A stretch of 36,833 nt of DNA from Streptomyces sparsogenes. Its GTDB lineage: Bacteria; Actinomycetota; Actinomycetes; Streptomycetales; Streptomycetaceae. The stretch covers positions 1-36,833 of the forward strand of contig NZ_MAXF01000147.1 of NCBI RefSeq assembly GCF_001704635.1, written 5' to 3'. Under the pieces are notes generated by a model. It made no database searches. It was not told the origin of the DNA and saw only the letters and a program-made list of their open reading frames with translations. Of the stretch, positions 15,437 to 23,679 are shown piece after piece. Position numbers and translations under genes: made by a program. Position 1 is the first letter of the stretch. Every line of letters begins with the position of its first letter.

Positions 15437-16426
15437 TCACTTGGCCGCGGCCACGCCGGCCTTCCTGGCCTTGTCGGTGACCGCGAACCACAGCCCTTGC
15501 TTGCCCTGTCCGTTGGTGTCGCCGGGCTTGGTGTCCCCGGTGAAGGTGTACAGCAGCCAGCAGTCGAAGGCCAGCTGCTTGCTGCCGTCGGGCCTGGTGA
15601 AGGTGGTGAGCTTCTTGGCGTCGACCCCGGCGACCTTGGTCCTGTCCACGGGCTCGACGGGCTTCCAGGTGTCCAGGCAGGCGTTCAGGCAGCCGGTCTT
15701 CATCGGCCAGGCGCTGTCCTTGTCGAAGCGGTAGACGGTCATGCCCTGACCGTCCACGACGATCTTGCCGAGCTTGGCGTTGTCGTCGACCGAGAGTTCG
15801 AGACTGTCGTCCCGGGCCGCCTTCTTCCCGGCGGGCTTGCCGTCGGGCGCCAGGGCGTTCCAGGTGCCGCCCACCCCGTGGCCCTTGGTGTCCCCGGCCT
15901 TGGTGTCCCCCGCGTAGCGGTACACCGGCCAGCCGCCCAGCGTCAGCTGCTCGGTGCCGTCGGCGCGGGTGACCGAGCCGAGTTCGTTCTGCCGGATGCC
16001 GGTGCTGACGGTGGCGTCGTCGGCGGGCACCGGCGGCCACTTCGTGGCGCAGGCGTCGTCGCAGGCGGACTTGGGGGAGGAGCCGGCGGTGTCCTTGTCG
16101 AACCGGTAGAGGGTCCAGCCCTTGCTGTCGGTGACGACCGAGCCGAGCTTGGGGACGTCCCGCACCGACAGCTGCCTGGCGGGGCCGGTCAGCGCGTCCT
16201 TGCCGAACCCGGAAGCGGCGTCGCCCGCGTCGCCACCGGCCTCGTTGCCGCCGCCGGTGCCGTAGCCCGACGACCCGGAGGTGGCGCCGACCCCCACGGT
16301 CTGGGTGCCGCCGACCGGCTGGACGTTGGCGCTGCCCGCGGACTTGTCCTCGCTGCTGCCGCACGCCGCGGTCAACAGGACCATCGCCACCGAGGCCCCG
16401 GCGAACGCGATCTGCCGCTTCTTCAT
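15437..16426 (-). CDS. Lipoprotein with four secreted repeats (Lipoprotein_15, COG4315-like)
   Basis: This 329-aa exported lipoprotein starts MKKRQIAFAG with the lipobox LTAAC, then a Gly/Ser/Ala-rich linker of about 60 residues. Four copies of the secreted-repeat domain follow, in two pairs. The first and third copies contain GWTLYRFDKD and GMTVYRFDKD, then Cys pairs ending in TKWPPV or DTWKPV. The second and fourth contain QLTLGGWPVYRYAGDTK and QLAFDCWLLYTFTGDTK. The repeat is common in actinobacterial and proteobacterial surface proteins and its function is unknown. The ATG follows AAGGAG. Position beside a membrane cytochrome and a NuoF-ferredoxin protein suggests a role at the outer face of the electron-transfer chain, as inference. 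Confidence 0.85.
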   Translation of the reverse strand: MKKRQIAFAGASVAMVLLTAACGSSEDKSAGSANVQPVGGTQTVGVGATSGSSGYGTGGGNEAGGDAGDAASGFGKDALTGPARQLSVRDVPKLGSVVTDSKGWTLYRFDKDTAGSSPKSACDDACATKWPPVPADDATVSTGIRQNELGSVTRADGTEQLTLGGWPVYRYAGDTKAGDTKGHGVGGTWNALAPDGKPAGKKAARDDSLELSVDDNAKLGKIVVDGQGMTVYRFDKDSAWPMKTGCLNACLDTWKPVEPVDRTKVAGVDAKKLTTFTRPDGSKQLAFDCWLLYTFTGDTKPGDTNGQGKQGLWFAVTDKARKAGVAAAK

Positions 16427-16567
16427 GCCCACTCCTTCAAGCTTGCGGTCCGGCGGCTGTTTTGCGCCGACGTCCCTTGCATACGGAGGGCGTCCCGGCG
16501 GGTGTTCACGGGCCCCGGAATTTGTCATCAGACGCAAAAACGGTGGTGTTCCCCGAACGGAGACGCG

Positions 16568-16596
16568 TCGACGGCCGTGTTTCGGACGGCCGTCGA
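16568..16596. terminator. Hairpin after the NuoF-like gene
   Basis: TCGACGGCCGT and ACGGCCGTCGA form a perfect 11-bp stem with loop GTTTCGG, just beyond the leftward stop at 16619. It probably ends or attenuates the cytochrome/NuoF transcript. The two lipoprotein genes then use their own promoter in 16427-16567, where no clear boxes were seen. Confidence 0.6.
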
Positions 16597-16618
16597 GAGG
16601 GGTGGTGGTCCGGGCCGG

Positions 16619-18130
16619 CTACTCCTCGATGCGCAGCGCGAGCGCGGGGCAGCGCCGCACCGCGCGGACGGCCTGCCCGCGCAGCTGGCGCGGCACGCCG
16701 TACTTGGCCTGGTGCGGATAGCCGTCGATGCCGAGCTCGATCACCTCGGGCAGGATGTCCGCGCACAGCCCGTGTCCCTGGCACAGGGTCCAGTCCACGA
16801 TGAGCTGCTCCGAGGCGTCCCGCTCGTCCCGGCGGGCGGAGGGGCCGGGGGGCAGGGCCAGCGGCCCGGACGAGGCGCCGTCCGTCAGCGGCAGCACCCC
16901 GAGCGTGGGACGGCCGCATCCGGCGCCGAGCGCGTGTTCCCGGAACTCGTCCGGAAACGCGTCCAGCGCGGTGGTCACGAAGCCCGCCGTGCCATCGGGG
17001 TGGCCGCAGGCGCCACGGCGCTTCACCGACTGGACATAGGCGTTCACGGTGTCCAGCGCCGCCTGGCCGCCACCCCGCTCCACCTGGCCGATGGCGTCCG
17101 CGAGCGCGGGCAGCCCGATGAAGCAGGGACCGCACTGGTTCGCCGTCTCGCCCGCCAGCCAGCGCGCCACCCGCGCGGTCTCGCCCACCGGGCAGGTGTT
17201 CTCCGGGATCGGCAGCACCGCCCCGGCCCCGAGCCGGGCGCCGTGCTTCTCCATGGACTCACGGGAGACGGTGACCGAGCCCAGGCTGTCGGGCAGCAGC
17301 CACTTGCCGTGGTAGCCGCCCACCAGGACACCCTGGCCCGGGGTGAGGCCGCACAGCTCCAGAACATAGGTGAGCGGCACACCGAACGGGGTCTCCATGA
17401 CGTACTTCCCGCCCACCGTCAGCAAGGTGGTGCCCGGCTCGGTGGGCAGCCCCACCGAGCGGAACGGCAGGGCGCCCATCCGCGCGGCGACGGCCAGCTG
17501 GGCGAACGTCTCGGTGTTGGACAGCAGGGTCGGCAGCCCGCCCAGGCCGCTGTCGCTGGTGCGGATCTTGCGGCCGTTGGGGATGGCGGGGGCGCCGCTG
17601 ACGCCGTTGATGACGGCGCTGCCCTCGCCCGCGACGAAGCGGTCGTCCGTCACGCTCACCCGCACCCGCGGCCCGCTGGGGCCGCGCTCGGCGACGGCCG
17701 CGCTCAGCGACTCCTCCACATCCGGCCGGTGCACCGCGATGACCACGTCGTCGGCGCCCAGCGCGGTGGCGGCCAGCACGGCGCCGTCGATGACCAGATG
17801 CGGGGTGTGCAGCAGCAGCGCGGTGTCCTTGAGGCAACTCGGCTCGCCCTCACTGCCGTTGACCACCACCGCGCAGCGGCCGTCCCGGCGGCCGGCCGAC
17901 TCCATGACGGCCGTGACCTTCCTGGCGAACGGAAAACCCGCGCCGCCGCGGCCGCGCAGGTCGATGTTCTCCGCGAGGGCCACCAGCTCGTCCGGGCGCA
18001 GCGTGGGCAGCGAGCCGTGGACGGTGAGGTGTCCGACGCGGTCGAGCCGGTACGTCTCGTCCAGCCCGGCCAGCAGCCGGGGCGGGTCGATACAGGCCAG
18101 CCGGGGTTTGGTCGAGATCACGCGCCCCAC
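16619..18130 (-). CDS. NuoF-like flavoprotein fused to a ferredoxin
   Basis: This 503-aa protein has a NADH-dehydrogenase subunit F-type module with FMN/NADH motif RGRGGAGFP (59-67), NGSEGEPSCLKD (91-102) and GEGSAVINGVSG (168-179). The SLBB-like region and the iron-sulfur region NQCGPCFIG (331-339) follow, with Cys375 further on. The canonical C-x2-C-x2-C is broken: the third Cys position is Gly339. The C-terminal 60 residues form a small ferredoxin with Cys450, Cys456 and Cys494 (CQGHGLC, then RRCPA), the pattern of 3Fe-4S ferredoxins. It probably passes electrons from NAD(P)H to the membrane cytochrome encoded just upstream, with which it overlaps by 13 bases. No NuoE or NuoG partner is present. 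Confidence 0.87.
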   Translation of the reverse strand: MGRVISTKPRLACIDPPRLLAGLDETYRLDRVGHLTVHGSLPTLRPDELVALAENIDLRGRGGAGFPFARKVTAVMESAGRRDGRCAVVVNGSEGEPSCLKDTALLLHTPHLVIDGAVLAATALGADDVVIAVHRPDVEESLSAAVAERGPSGPRVRVSVTDDRFVAGEGSAVINGVSGAPAIPNGRKIRTSDSGLGGLPTLLSNTETFAQLAVAARMGALPFRSVGLPTEPGTTLLTVGGKYVMETPFGVPLTYVLELCGLTPGQGVLVGGYHGKWLLPDSLGSVTVSRESMEKHGARLGAGAVLPIPENTCPVGETARVARWLAGETANQCGPCFIGLPALADAIGQVERGGGQAALDTVNAYVQSVKRRGACGHPDGTAGFVTTALDAFPDEFREHALGAGCGRPTLGVLPLTDGASSGPLALPPGPSARRDERDASEQLIVDWTLCQGHGLCADILPEVIELGIDGYPHQAKYGVPRQLRGQAVRAVRRCPALALRIEE

Positions 18131-19038
18131 CCGCGCGAGGCGCCGAGCGGTTCACTGTCACGGGAGCCACGGCCGGCCGTGGGGGGCGCGGCCGGCACGG
18201 GCCCGCGGGCCCCGCCACCGGGCGCACCGGCCACCACGCCGAGCTGGCCGGTGATGGCATGGCGCTCATGGCGCTCGGCCCGGCGGGTGGCGAGCCGGAT
18301 CCACAGGGTGATGGCCACGGCGGCCAGCGCCATGACATATCCGGCCGTCGCCCAGTCCTTGGCCGCCCGCCCGGACTTCAGGCCGTGGATCAGCGCCGCA
18401 CACCACGCGGGATACGCGGCCACATGCAGCGCCCGCCACCAGCGGTACCGCCAGCGGGACTTGCCGGCGGAGGCGAAGGCGCTGCGTACCGCACCGGTCA
18501 CCGCCGCCGTGATGAACAGGTATCCGGCCAAGGTGCCAAGTCCGATCAGCACGGGTTTATTTGCGTCAGCGAACGGTATCACGATGGCCGCGGCGCTCGT
18601 GTGACTCTCCGCCACCTTCACCCACACATGGAGGACCAGGAAGAGCAGACCGGCCACCGCGGCCCCGCGGTGGACCCCCTGGGCGAGCAGCCGGTGGTGC
18701 GAATGCAGGATCAATCGGTCGGTGGCGGCCAGTCCCCACAGCACCGCGCTGCTCAGCGAGACCAGGGCCAGCACCCCGGCCCCGAAGTCGAGGAAGGCCC
18801 ACGTCCGGGTGAACGCACCGGCGTTGGCGGCGACGATCAGCGAGAGGACGACGGCCCCGACGGCTGCGTACGGCGCGGTGTGGCGCGGCCAGCCGATACC
18901 GGCCCTGACCGGCCGGGCTCGGCGAGCGGCCCGTCGTCCGCCAGGTCCTCCGGGGCCCTGCGGCAGGGTCGATCCGGCGTGGCGAGCCCTGCGGCGCGGC
19001 CCCGGTATCGGGGGAGTCGGCGGCTGGGGCATGGGCAT
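18118..19038 (-). CDS. Cytochrome b561/ferric-reductase-like membrane protein
   Basis: This 306-aa integral membrane protein follows a Pro/Arg-rich cytoplasmic N-terminus of about 55 residues. About six hydrophobic helices are visible. Candidate haem-ligand histidines occur in LHSHHRLLAQGVHRG, FLVLHVWVK, RALHVAAYP and CAALIHGLK, the spacing expected for a two-haem bundle of the ferric reductase or cytochrome b type. A Gly/Pro-rich tail ends the protein. The ATG follows GGGAGG. Its stop lies inside the start of the NuoF-ferredoxin gene, implying coupled expression and a shared complex. It has no C-terminal FAD/NAD domain of its own; the neighbouring protein can supply that function. Confidence 0.83.
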   Translation of the reverse strand: MPMPQPPTPPIPGPRRRARHAGSTLPQGPGGPGGRRAARRARPVRAGIGWPRHTAPYAAVGAVVLSLIVAANAGAFTRTWAFLDFGAGVLALVSLSSAVLWGLAATDRLILHSHHRLLAQGVHRGAAVAGLLFLVLHVWVKVAESHTSAAAIVIPFADANKPVLIGLGTLAGYLFITAAVTGAVRSAFASAGKSRWRYRWWRALHVAAYPAWCAALIHGLKSGRAAKDWATAGYVMALAAVAITLWIRLATRRAERHERHAITGQLGVVAGAPGGGARGPVPAAPPTAGRGSRDSEPLGASRGWGA

Positions 19039-19137
19039 CGGAGCCTCCCGATCGCGCACGGTCGCGCGAGTGACGAGTACGTCAAGTCGTCTTTGGGTAC
19101 GGCAGCATCTCCGAACTACACGTGATCTCCATAAGAT

Positions 19138-19154
19138 TTGTCGTAATGTGACAA
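19138..19154. promoter_or_regulatory. Inverted repeat in the cytochrome/PucR divergent region
   Basis: TTGTC-N7-GACAA is a perfect 5+5 inverted repeat in the AT-richest part of the 345-bp gap (19039-19383) between the divergent genes. It is a candidate operator for the PucR-type regulator. The rest of the gap holds no convincing gene, although an open frame extends upstream of the regulator. Confidence 0.4.
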
Positions 19155-19383
19155 CTTCTTGTGGACGACCACTGCCCACACCGTCGAAGCCTGCTCCACT
19201 GTCATTCCAATGGCAAAGACCCGGCAAAGCACCGGGACCGGCAGGGGAGGGGCCCCTCCAAGATTCATCGGAGGACCCTCGACTCCCTTTTCCGGAAGCG
19301 CAACACCGGCGACGGAGGCAACCTCCACGGGCCTGACCGACCCCCCGACGGTCGGGCCTCCCCCCGGCAAGAACGAGGTAATG

Positions 19384-20568
19384 ATGGGCGAACTCGCGAA
19401 CCGCATCCGGTCCCCCCGTCCCTCCCGTGGCGAGCGGACCCGCGTCCTGCGCAACGAACTCCCCTCCCTGGCCGAAGAAGTGGTTGAGACCCTTCGGCGC
19501 AGAGTCCCGGGATTCGCCGACCTCTTGGAGGACATTGAGCCTGACAAGGTCCGCTGGGGAGTCGAACAGGCTCTCCTGACGGCATTCGGCTACCGAACCG
19601 CGGGCGAGGAGGCCACCGAGGAAGCGGTGGCCGACGCCGCCCGGGGCCTGGGACCCCTGACCGAGGTCCCGCCCGAGCGGGCCCGGCGCGACCTCTTCGA
19701 GGCCCTGGTCGGCGAGGCGCCCGTGTCCGAGCGCGCCCTCGCCGAACTGGCCCGGGCGGCCCGCTGGCCCCTGCCCGACACCGTCCTGGCCATCGCCCTG
19801 CCCACCCCCGGCGAGGCGCCGCAACTGGCCCCGGTGTTCGGCGACACCCTCATCGGCGCCGTCGGCGACGAACTGTGCCTGCTGGTCCCCGACCCGGACG
19901 CGGACACCCTCCCCGACACCCTGGCCGACCCGGCCGCGGCCACCGAGCCCGACCCCGACCGGGACCCCGCGGCCGAACCCGCCACCGCCACCGCGCGCGG
20001 CGCCCTGGAGGCCGCGCTGCGGGGCCGTACCGCCTCCGTCGGCCATGTCGTACCGCTGAACGACGCGGCCTCCTCGGTGCGATGGGCCCGGCGGCTGCTG
20101 GCCATGACCCACGCGCGCAGCGGGCCCGAGGCCCGGATCCTGTTCGTCGACGACCACCTCTCCACGCTGCTGCTGCTCCAGGACGAGTCGCTGGTACGGG
20201 CGCTGGCGGCCCGCTGGCTCAAGCCGCTGTCCGGGCTGACTCCCCGGCAGAGCGAGCGGCTGCAGATGACGCTGCTGGCCTGGCTCGAGGGCGGTGGCGC
20301 GCCCGAGGCGGCCAAGGCGCTCAAGGTGCATCCGCAGACCGTCCGCTACCGGCTGCGGCAGATCGAGAAGCTCTTCGGGCCGGGCCTGCGCGACCCGCGG
20401 ATACGCTTCGAGCTGGAGATGGCGCTGCGCGGCCGCCGGCTGATGGCCCAGATGGACCGGATCCGACGCCACTACTCCCGGGTGGTGACCCGCAGGGGCC
20501 GGGTGGCGCCGACCGGGCTGCGGCCCGTCGGCGGCATGGCGAGGGAGGCCCGCGTCAACGGGCTGTGA
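19384..20568 (+). CDS. PucR-type helix-turn-helix transcriptional regulator
   Basis: This 394-aa regulator has an N-terminal sensory part containing LPSLAEEVVETLRRRVPGFA and a central GGDEF-like degenerate domain. An Asp/Pro-rich insert (DPDADTLPDTLADP and after) interrupts the centre. The C-terminal PucR-type HTH reads LAWLEGGGAPEAAKALKVHP followed by QTVRYRLRQIEKLFG, about 55 residues before the end of the DNA-binding segment. A basic tail follows. ATG 19384 has GAGG 5 bases upstream; ATG 19381 is possible. The frame stays open to 19159, but that stretch is not protein-like. The gene is divergent from the cytochrome/NuoF operon, which it probably controls. Confidence 0.85.
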   Translation: MGELANRIRSPRPSRGERTRVLRNELPSLAEEVVETLRRRVPGFADLLEDIEPDKVRWGVEQALLTAFGYRTAGEEATEEAVADAARGLGPLTEVPPERARRDLFEALVGEAPVSERALAELARAARWPLPDTVLAIALPTPGEAPQLAPVFGDTLIGAVGDELCLLVPDPDADTLPDTLADPAAATEPDPDRDPAAEPATATARGALEAALRGRTASVGHVVPLNDAASSVRWARRLLAMTHARSGPEARILFVDDHLSTLLLLQDESLVRALAARWLKPLSGLTPRQSERLQMTLLAWLEGGGAPEAAKALKVHPQTVRYRLRQIEKLFGPGLRDPRIRFELEMALRGRRLMAQMDRIRRHYSRVVTRRGRVAPTGLRPVGGMAREARVNGL

Positions 20569-20587
20569 GCCACGGGCGCGAGCCCCG

Positions 20588-20632
20588 CACACGGAACCGC
20601 CGGCCGCGCTCCGCGGCCGGCGGTTCCGTGTG
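20588..20632. terminator. Strong bidirectional hairpin terminator
   Basis: A perfect 21-bp stem from CACACGGAACCGCCGGCCGC through the matching arm ending GGTTCCGTGTG encloses a CTC loop. It lies between two convergent genes, the PucR regulator and the sigma factor, so it can stop both transcripts. It lacks a U-tract, as is common in Streptomyces. Confidence 0.85.
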
Positions 20633-20673
20633 GGCTCCGGTCGCCGGGCCGGGAGCCCGCGGTCTTCGTGGCC

Positions 20674-21564
20674 TCAGTCCCGGGCCCCGGTGGCCCCGGT
20701 GGCCCTGGTGGCCCCGGTGGCCCTGGCGGAGGCGGCGGAGGCGGCGGCGGCCGAAGTGGCCTCCGGCATGGCCGCGTTCAGGCCGAGCAACTCGGCGTAC
20801 GCGCGCGAGCAGGAGGCACACTCGGCGAGGTGGCGGGCGAGGCCGCGGCCGCGTACGACACCACGCCGCACCGAGGCCCCGATCATGGCGCTGAAGTGGC
20901 GGCAGCGCTCGTCGTCCGCCGGCGTGACACGCACATGGGCGCGTAAGTACGCCTCGCGCAGCCCCTCGCGGGCCCGGTGGGACAGGGACGTCAGACCGCT
21001 GGGGGACAGGCCCATCAGCGCGGCGACACGGCGCGGGGAGTGGCCCTCCACCAGCGTGTGCCACAACACGGCCCGCCACCGCTCGGGGAGCGCGGCGAAG
21101 CCGCGGGCCAGCAGCCGGCGTTCCTCCTCGGCCAGCAGGCGCTGCTGCGGGTCCGCCTCGGTGGCCTGCAGCCGCCAGGACTCGAAGTCCGCGGTGAGCA
21201 GCAGCCGGCGCTCGTCGACGCTCCGCTCGATCGCGGTGTGGCGGATCACCGTCAGCAGGTACGGGCGCCACGGGCCCCGCGGACCCCCGCCCGACCGGAC
21301 GGCCTGGAACGTACGGATGAACGCCTCGGACACGAGGTCCTCGGCGTCGTGGGGGGCGCGGCAGCAGGTGCGGGCGTAGGCGAGCGCCGCCTCGTGGTGG
21401 CGGCGGTAGAGGATCTCACCGGCCGCCGGACTCGGGGTGCCCTCGCGGTACCCCTCCCTGAGCCGCCGGGTGAGTTCCTGGTCGGAGGGCGGGGCCTCGC
21501 GGCCCCGCGCCGGAACGCGGCGTGCGCCGGCCGACCGGCCGGCGCACGCGCGAGGTCTTGGCAT
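20674..21564 (-). CDS. ECF-like sigma factor with C-terminal zinc-binding tail
   Basis: This 296-aa protein has sigma region 2 at ILYRRHHEAALAYARTCC followed by APHDAEDLVSEAFIRTFQ. Region 4 is ALPERWRAVLWHTLVEGHSP, continuing through VAALMGLSPSGLTSLSHRAR. Beyond region 4 lies a segment with HLAECASC, the H-x3-C-x2-C pattern of zinc-binding anti-sigma domains, then an Ala/Thr/Gly-rich low-complexity tail. The ATG at 21564 overlaps the stop of the DUF1996 gene (TGATG), favouring this start and coupled translation. A GTG 9 bases upstream is also open. The built-in zinc motif may replace a separate anti-sigma factor. Promoters recognised are unknown. Confidence 0.85.
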   Translation of the reverse strand: MPRPRACAGRSAGARRVPARGREAPPSDQELTRRLREGYREGTPSPAAGEILYRRHHEAALAYARTCCRAPHDAEDLVSEAFIRTFQAVRSGGGPRGPWRPYLLTVIRHTAIERSVDERRLLLTADFESWRLQATEADPQQRLLAEEERRLLARGFAALPERWRAVLWHTLVEGHSPRRVAALMGLSPSGLTSLSHRAREGLREAYLRAHVRVTPADDERCRHFSAMIGASVRRGVVRGRGLARHLAECASCSRAYAELLGLNAAMPEATSAAAASAASARATGATRATGATGARD

Positions 21565-23027
21565 CAGCCGCACTTCCGGCCGCTGTTGATGCAGTCCACC
21601 GCCTTCTTCATGAGCTGGTCCGACATCACGTTGATGAAGTCGTCGTGGTCGGTGATCGGCTTGTGCAACTGCTCGGGGAAGCCGTCGACCGCGTAGGTCT
21701 CGCCCGCCGGGACCTCGTAGGTGATCTTGTTCACCAGCTGGGGGATCGCCTGGAAGCCGCTCGGGCAGGAGCCGTCCTCCTGGGCGAAGGCCACGTGGTC
21801 ACGGTGGTTGGCGCTGTCGATGTTCTTGCCGTCCCAGCAGCTCTGGAAGGCGAAGCTGCGCACCACGTCGCTGCCCTCCGGGCAGAGCGGGTACTTGTCG
21901 GTGAGCTGGCGGTCCTCGAAGCCGGTGCAGCTCCAGTGGGCGTTGGCGTTGGCCGTGCCGTTGGTGAACGCCTTGGCGTCACCGGTGATGATCCGCAGGA
22001 AGCGGGGCATCGCGGTGACCTTGCCGACCGGGCTGCCCTTGAACTCGATCGTGGCGCTCTTGGGGGTGAGGATCCGGCCCACGTTGCCCTCGAGGCCGCC
22101 GCCGAGCTGGTCGGCGTCCTTCTCCTGGGTGCCGTCCTGGACCCGGACCACCGGCCAGTAGTACGTGGACTGGTCGCCGTTGGAGCAGGTGGTCTCGCCC
22201 GCGGCGAGGCTCTCGTTGGTCGAGTTGGCGTTGGTGGTCTTGTTGCCCACGTAGTCGTGGGTGTGGTGGGCGCCGTTGCCCACGCCGGGCGCCACGATCA
22301 CGTTGTCGCTGTTGCGGATGGCCTGCTCGTTGACACCGCACTCCGAGACGAAGGAACCGGTGGACGCGCCGTTCCGGTTCTGCGGCTCCTTGACGTTGGG
22401 CTGCACCTTCGTGATGTCGACGAAGTCCTGGGGCGAGGGGCCGTTGCCCTGCTGCCCGCCGTTGCCGCCCTGGTTGCCGCCGCCCTGCTGGCCGTCGCCC
22501 TGGTTGCCGCCCTGGTTGTTCCCGCCCTGGTTGCCGCCCTGCTGGTTTCCGCCCTGGCCGCCTCCCCCGCCCTTCCCGCCGAAGTCGGTCCGCATCGTGC
22601 AGGCGCTCATCTCCTCGAGGCCCGCGGGGCGCTGGGCGGTGCGGCCGATGGCGATGCCGATGCGGTCCAGGGTGGCCGCCCGCTGCTGCTGGAGGGTGGT
22701 GAGCACCGAGTCCGGGCCCGCCTCCTTCCTCGCCATCCGCTGATAGGCGCCCGCCACCTGGGAGTCCAGCTCGGCCAGGTTCCTGTCGACCTCGGCCCTG
22801 GCCTGGCGCGGGACGTCGTTCAGCTTCTGGCCCACATCGGGGCAGCTGATCGTGCCCGCCCTCGCCGACAGGGTCCGCTCCTGGCCCGGATCCTTGGTGC
22901 CGCTCGCGGAGGCGTTCGCGGCGATGATGGCGGCTCCGCCACCGCCGAGCGCCAGCGCGGCGACGATGGCCACGGTCTTGTTCGTGAACCGCCCGCGTTT
23001 ATGGGTCTGTTGCCTCAATGAGATCAC
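21564..23027 (-). CDS. Secreted DUF1996 protein with Gly/Asn/Gln-rich linker
   Basis: This 487-aa exported protein has a basic start (KRGRFTNK) and one hydrophobic helix ending near Ala42. An N-terminal region of about 100 residues follows, then a Gly/Asn/Gln-rich linker of about 45 residues (QGGNQQGGNQGGNNQGG and similar). The rest is a DUF1996 domain with family landmarks GAHHTHDYVGN, FQSCWDGKN and HRDHVAFAQ. DUF1996 is common in fungal and actinobacterial secreted proteins and has no assigned activity; the His/Asp/Cys landmarks suggest a hydrolase or metal site. GTG 23027 lies one base after the preceding stop and is the likely coupled start; a weak ribosome site leaves TTG 23018 possible. 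Confidence 0.83.
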   Translation of the reverse strand: MISLRQQTHKRGRFTNKTVAIVAALALGGGGAAIIAANASASGTKDPGQERTLSARAGTISCPDVGQKLNDVPRQARAEVDRNLAELDSQVAGAYQRMARKEAGPDSVLTTLQQQRAATLDRIGIAIGRTAQRPAGLEEMSACTMRTDFGGKGGGGGQGGNQQGGNQGGNNQGGNQGDGQQGGGNQGGNGGQQGNGPSPQDFVDITKVQPNVKEPQNRNGASTGSFVSECGVNEQAIRNSDNVIVAPGVGNGAHHTHDYVGNKTTNANSTNESLAAGETTCSNGDQSTYYWPVVRVQDGTQEKDADQLGGGLEGNVGRILTPKSATIEFKGSPVGKVTAMPRFLRIITGDAKAFTNGTANANAHWSCTGFEDRQLTDKYPLCPEGSDVVRSFAFQSCWDGKNIDSANHRDHVAFAQEDGSCPSGFQAIPQLVNKITYEVPAGETYAVDGFPEQLHKPITDHDDFINVMSDQLMKKAVDCINSGRKCG

Positions 23028-23028
23028 T

Positions 23029-23679
23029 TCACTTTTTGTTGAGGGCTTCGAAGTCGACGAGCCCGGTGTCCTCAAGGACCGTGATGTGGTCGAGAACGAT
23101 GGCGTTGGTCCTGGTGGCGAGGGACCTGACCATGGAGTTCTGGCTCTGCGCCCGCACCTGCGCCACCAGGCCGAAGACCTTTCCGTGCGCGGAGCGCAGG
23201 AGGTTGGCGAACAGGCGCTGGAACTCGGCGGCCGACGCGGCGTTCGTCATCTGGTTCAGCCAGCCCTGCTGTTGCTCGTTGGGCTGGGTGGGCAGGGGGA
23301 TCCCCAGAGCCTGGCCCACTTCGTTGGCGCGCCGGTCCAGCTCGGTGTGTCCCTCGATGAGGTGTTCGCCCGCGGTCTTCACGGCGTCGGTGTTCCCGCG
23401 CTCCTGCGCCATGCGCCCCGAGGGGAGCTCCCACAGGCCGGCGAGCTTGACCTTGCGGACGAAGTCCCTGTCCACCGCCGTGAGCGGTCCGTACTGCGTG
23501 CTGATGGTTCCCTTGCCGTCGTCGATGACCCCGCTCGGGAGCGCTGCGGCGCTGCTTTCGCCGAACAGGCTCACGGGGATGAGCAGTGCCGCGAGCGTCA
23601 TGGCGAGCGCACCAATGATGAGCCCGGTCCCGATCGTGCGGCTGGAAGCAATGGATCTGCTGATGATGGCTGATCGCAC
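23029..23679 (-). CDS. Exported DUF4142 (ferritin-like four-helix) protein
   Basis: This 216-aa protein has an N-terminal hydrophobic export or anchor segment (GTGLIIGALAMTLAALLIPV) followed by a DUF4142-type helical domain. Landmarks are RDFVRKVKLAGLWELPSG, VKTAGEHLIEGHTELDRRAN and the Gln/Leu-rich NEQQQGWLNQM. The family is periplasmic or extracellular and ferritin-like, often in stress-linked operons. GTG 23679 follows AAGGAGGG by 6 bases. It heads a three-gene leftward unit with the DUF1996 protein and sigma factor, separated by 1 base and a 1-base overlap. Biochemical function is unknown. Confidence 0.83.
   Translation of the reverse strand: MRSAIISRSIASSRTIGTGLIIGALAMTLAALLIPVSLFGESSAAALPSGVIDDGKGTISTQYGPLTAVDRDFVRKVKLAGLWELPSGRMAQERGNTDAVKTAGEHLIEGHTELDRRANEVGQALGIPLPTQPNEQQQGWLNQMTNAASAAEFQRLFANLLRSAHGKVFGLVAQVRAQSQNSMVRSLATRTNAIVLDHITVLEDTGLVDFEALNKK

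Noticed and set aside
19159..19383. An N-terminal extension of the PucR-type regulator
   Set aside because: The extra 75 residues are not protein-like and would span the divergent promoter. ATG 19384 has a ribosome site.
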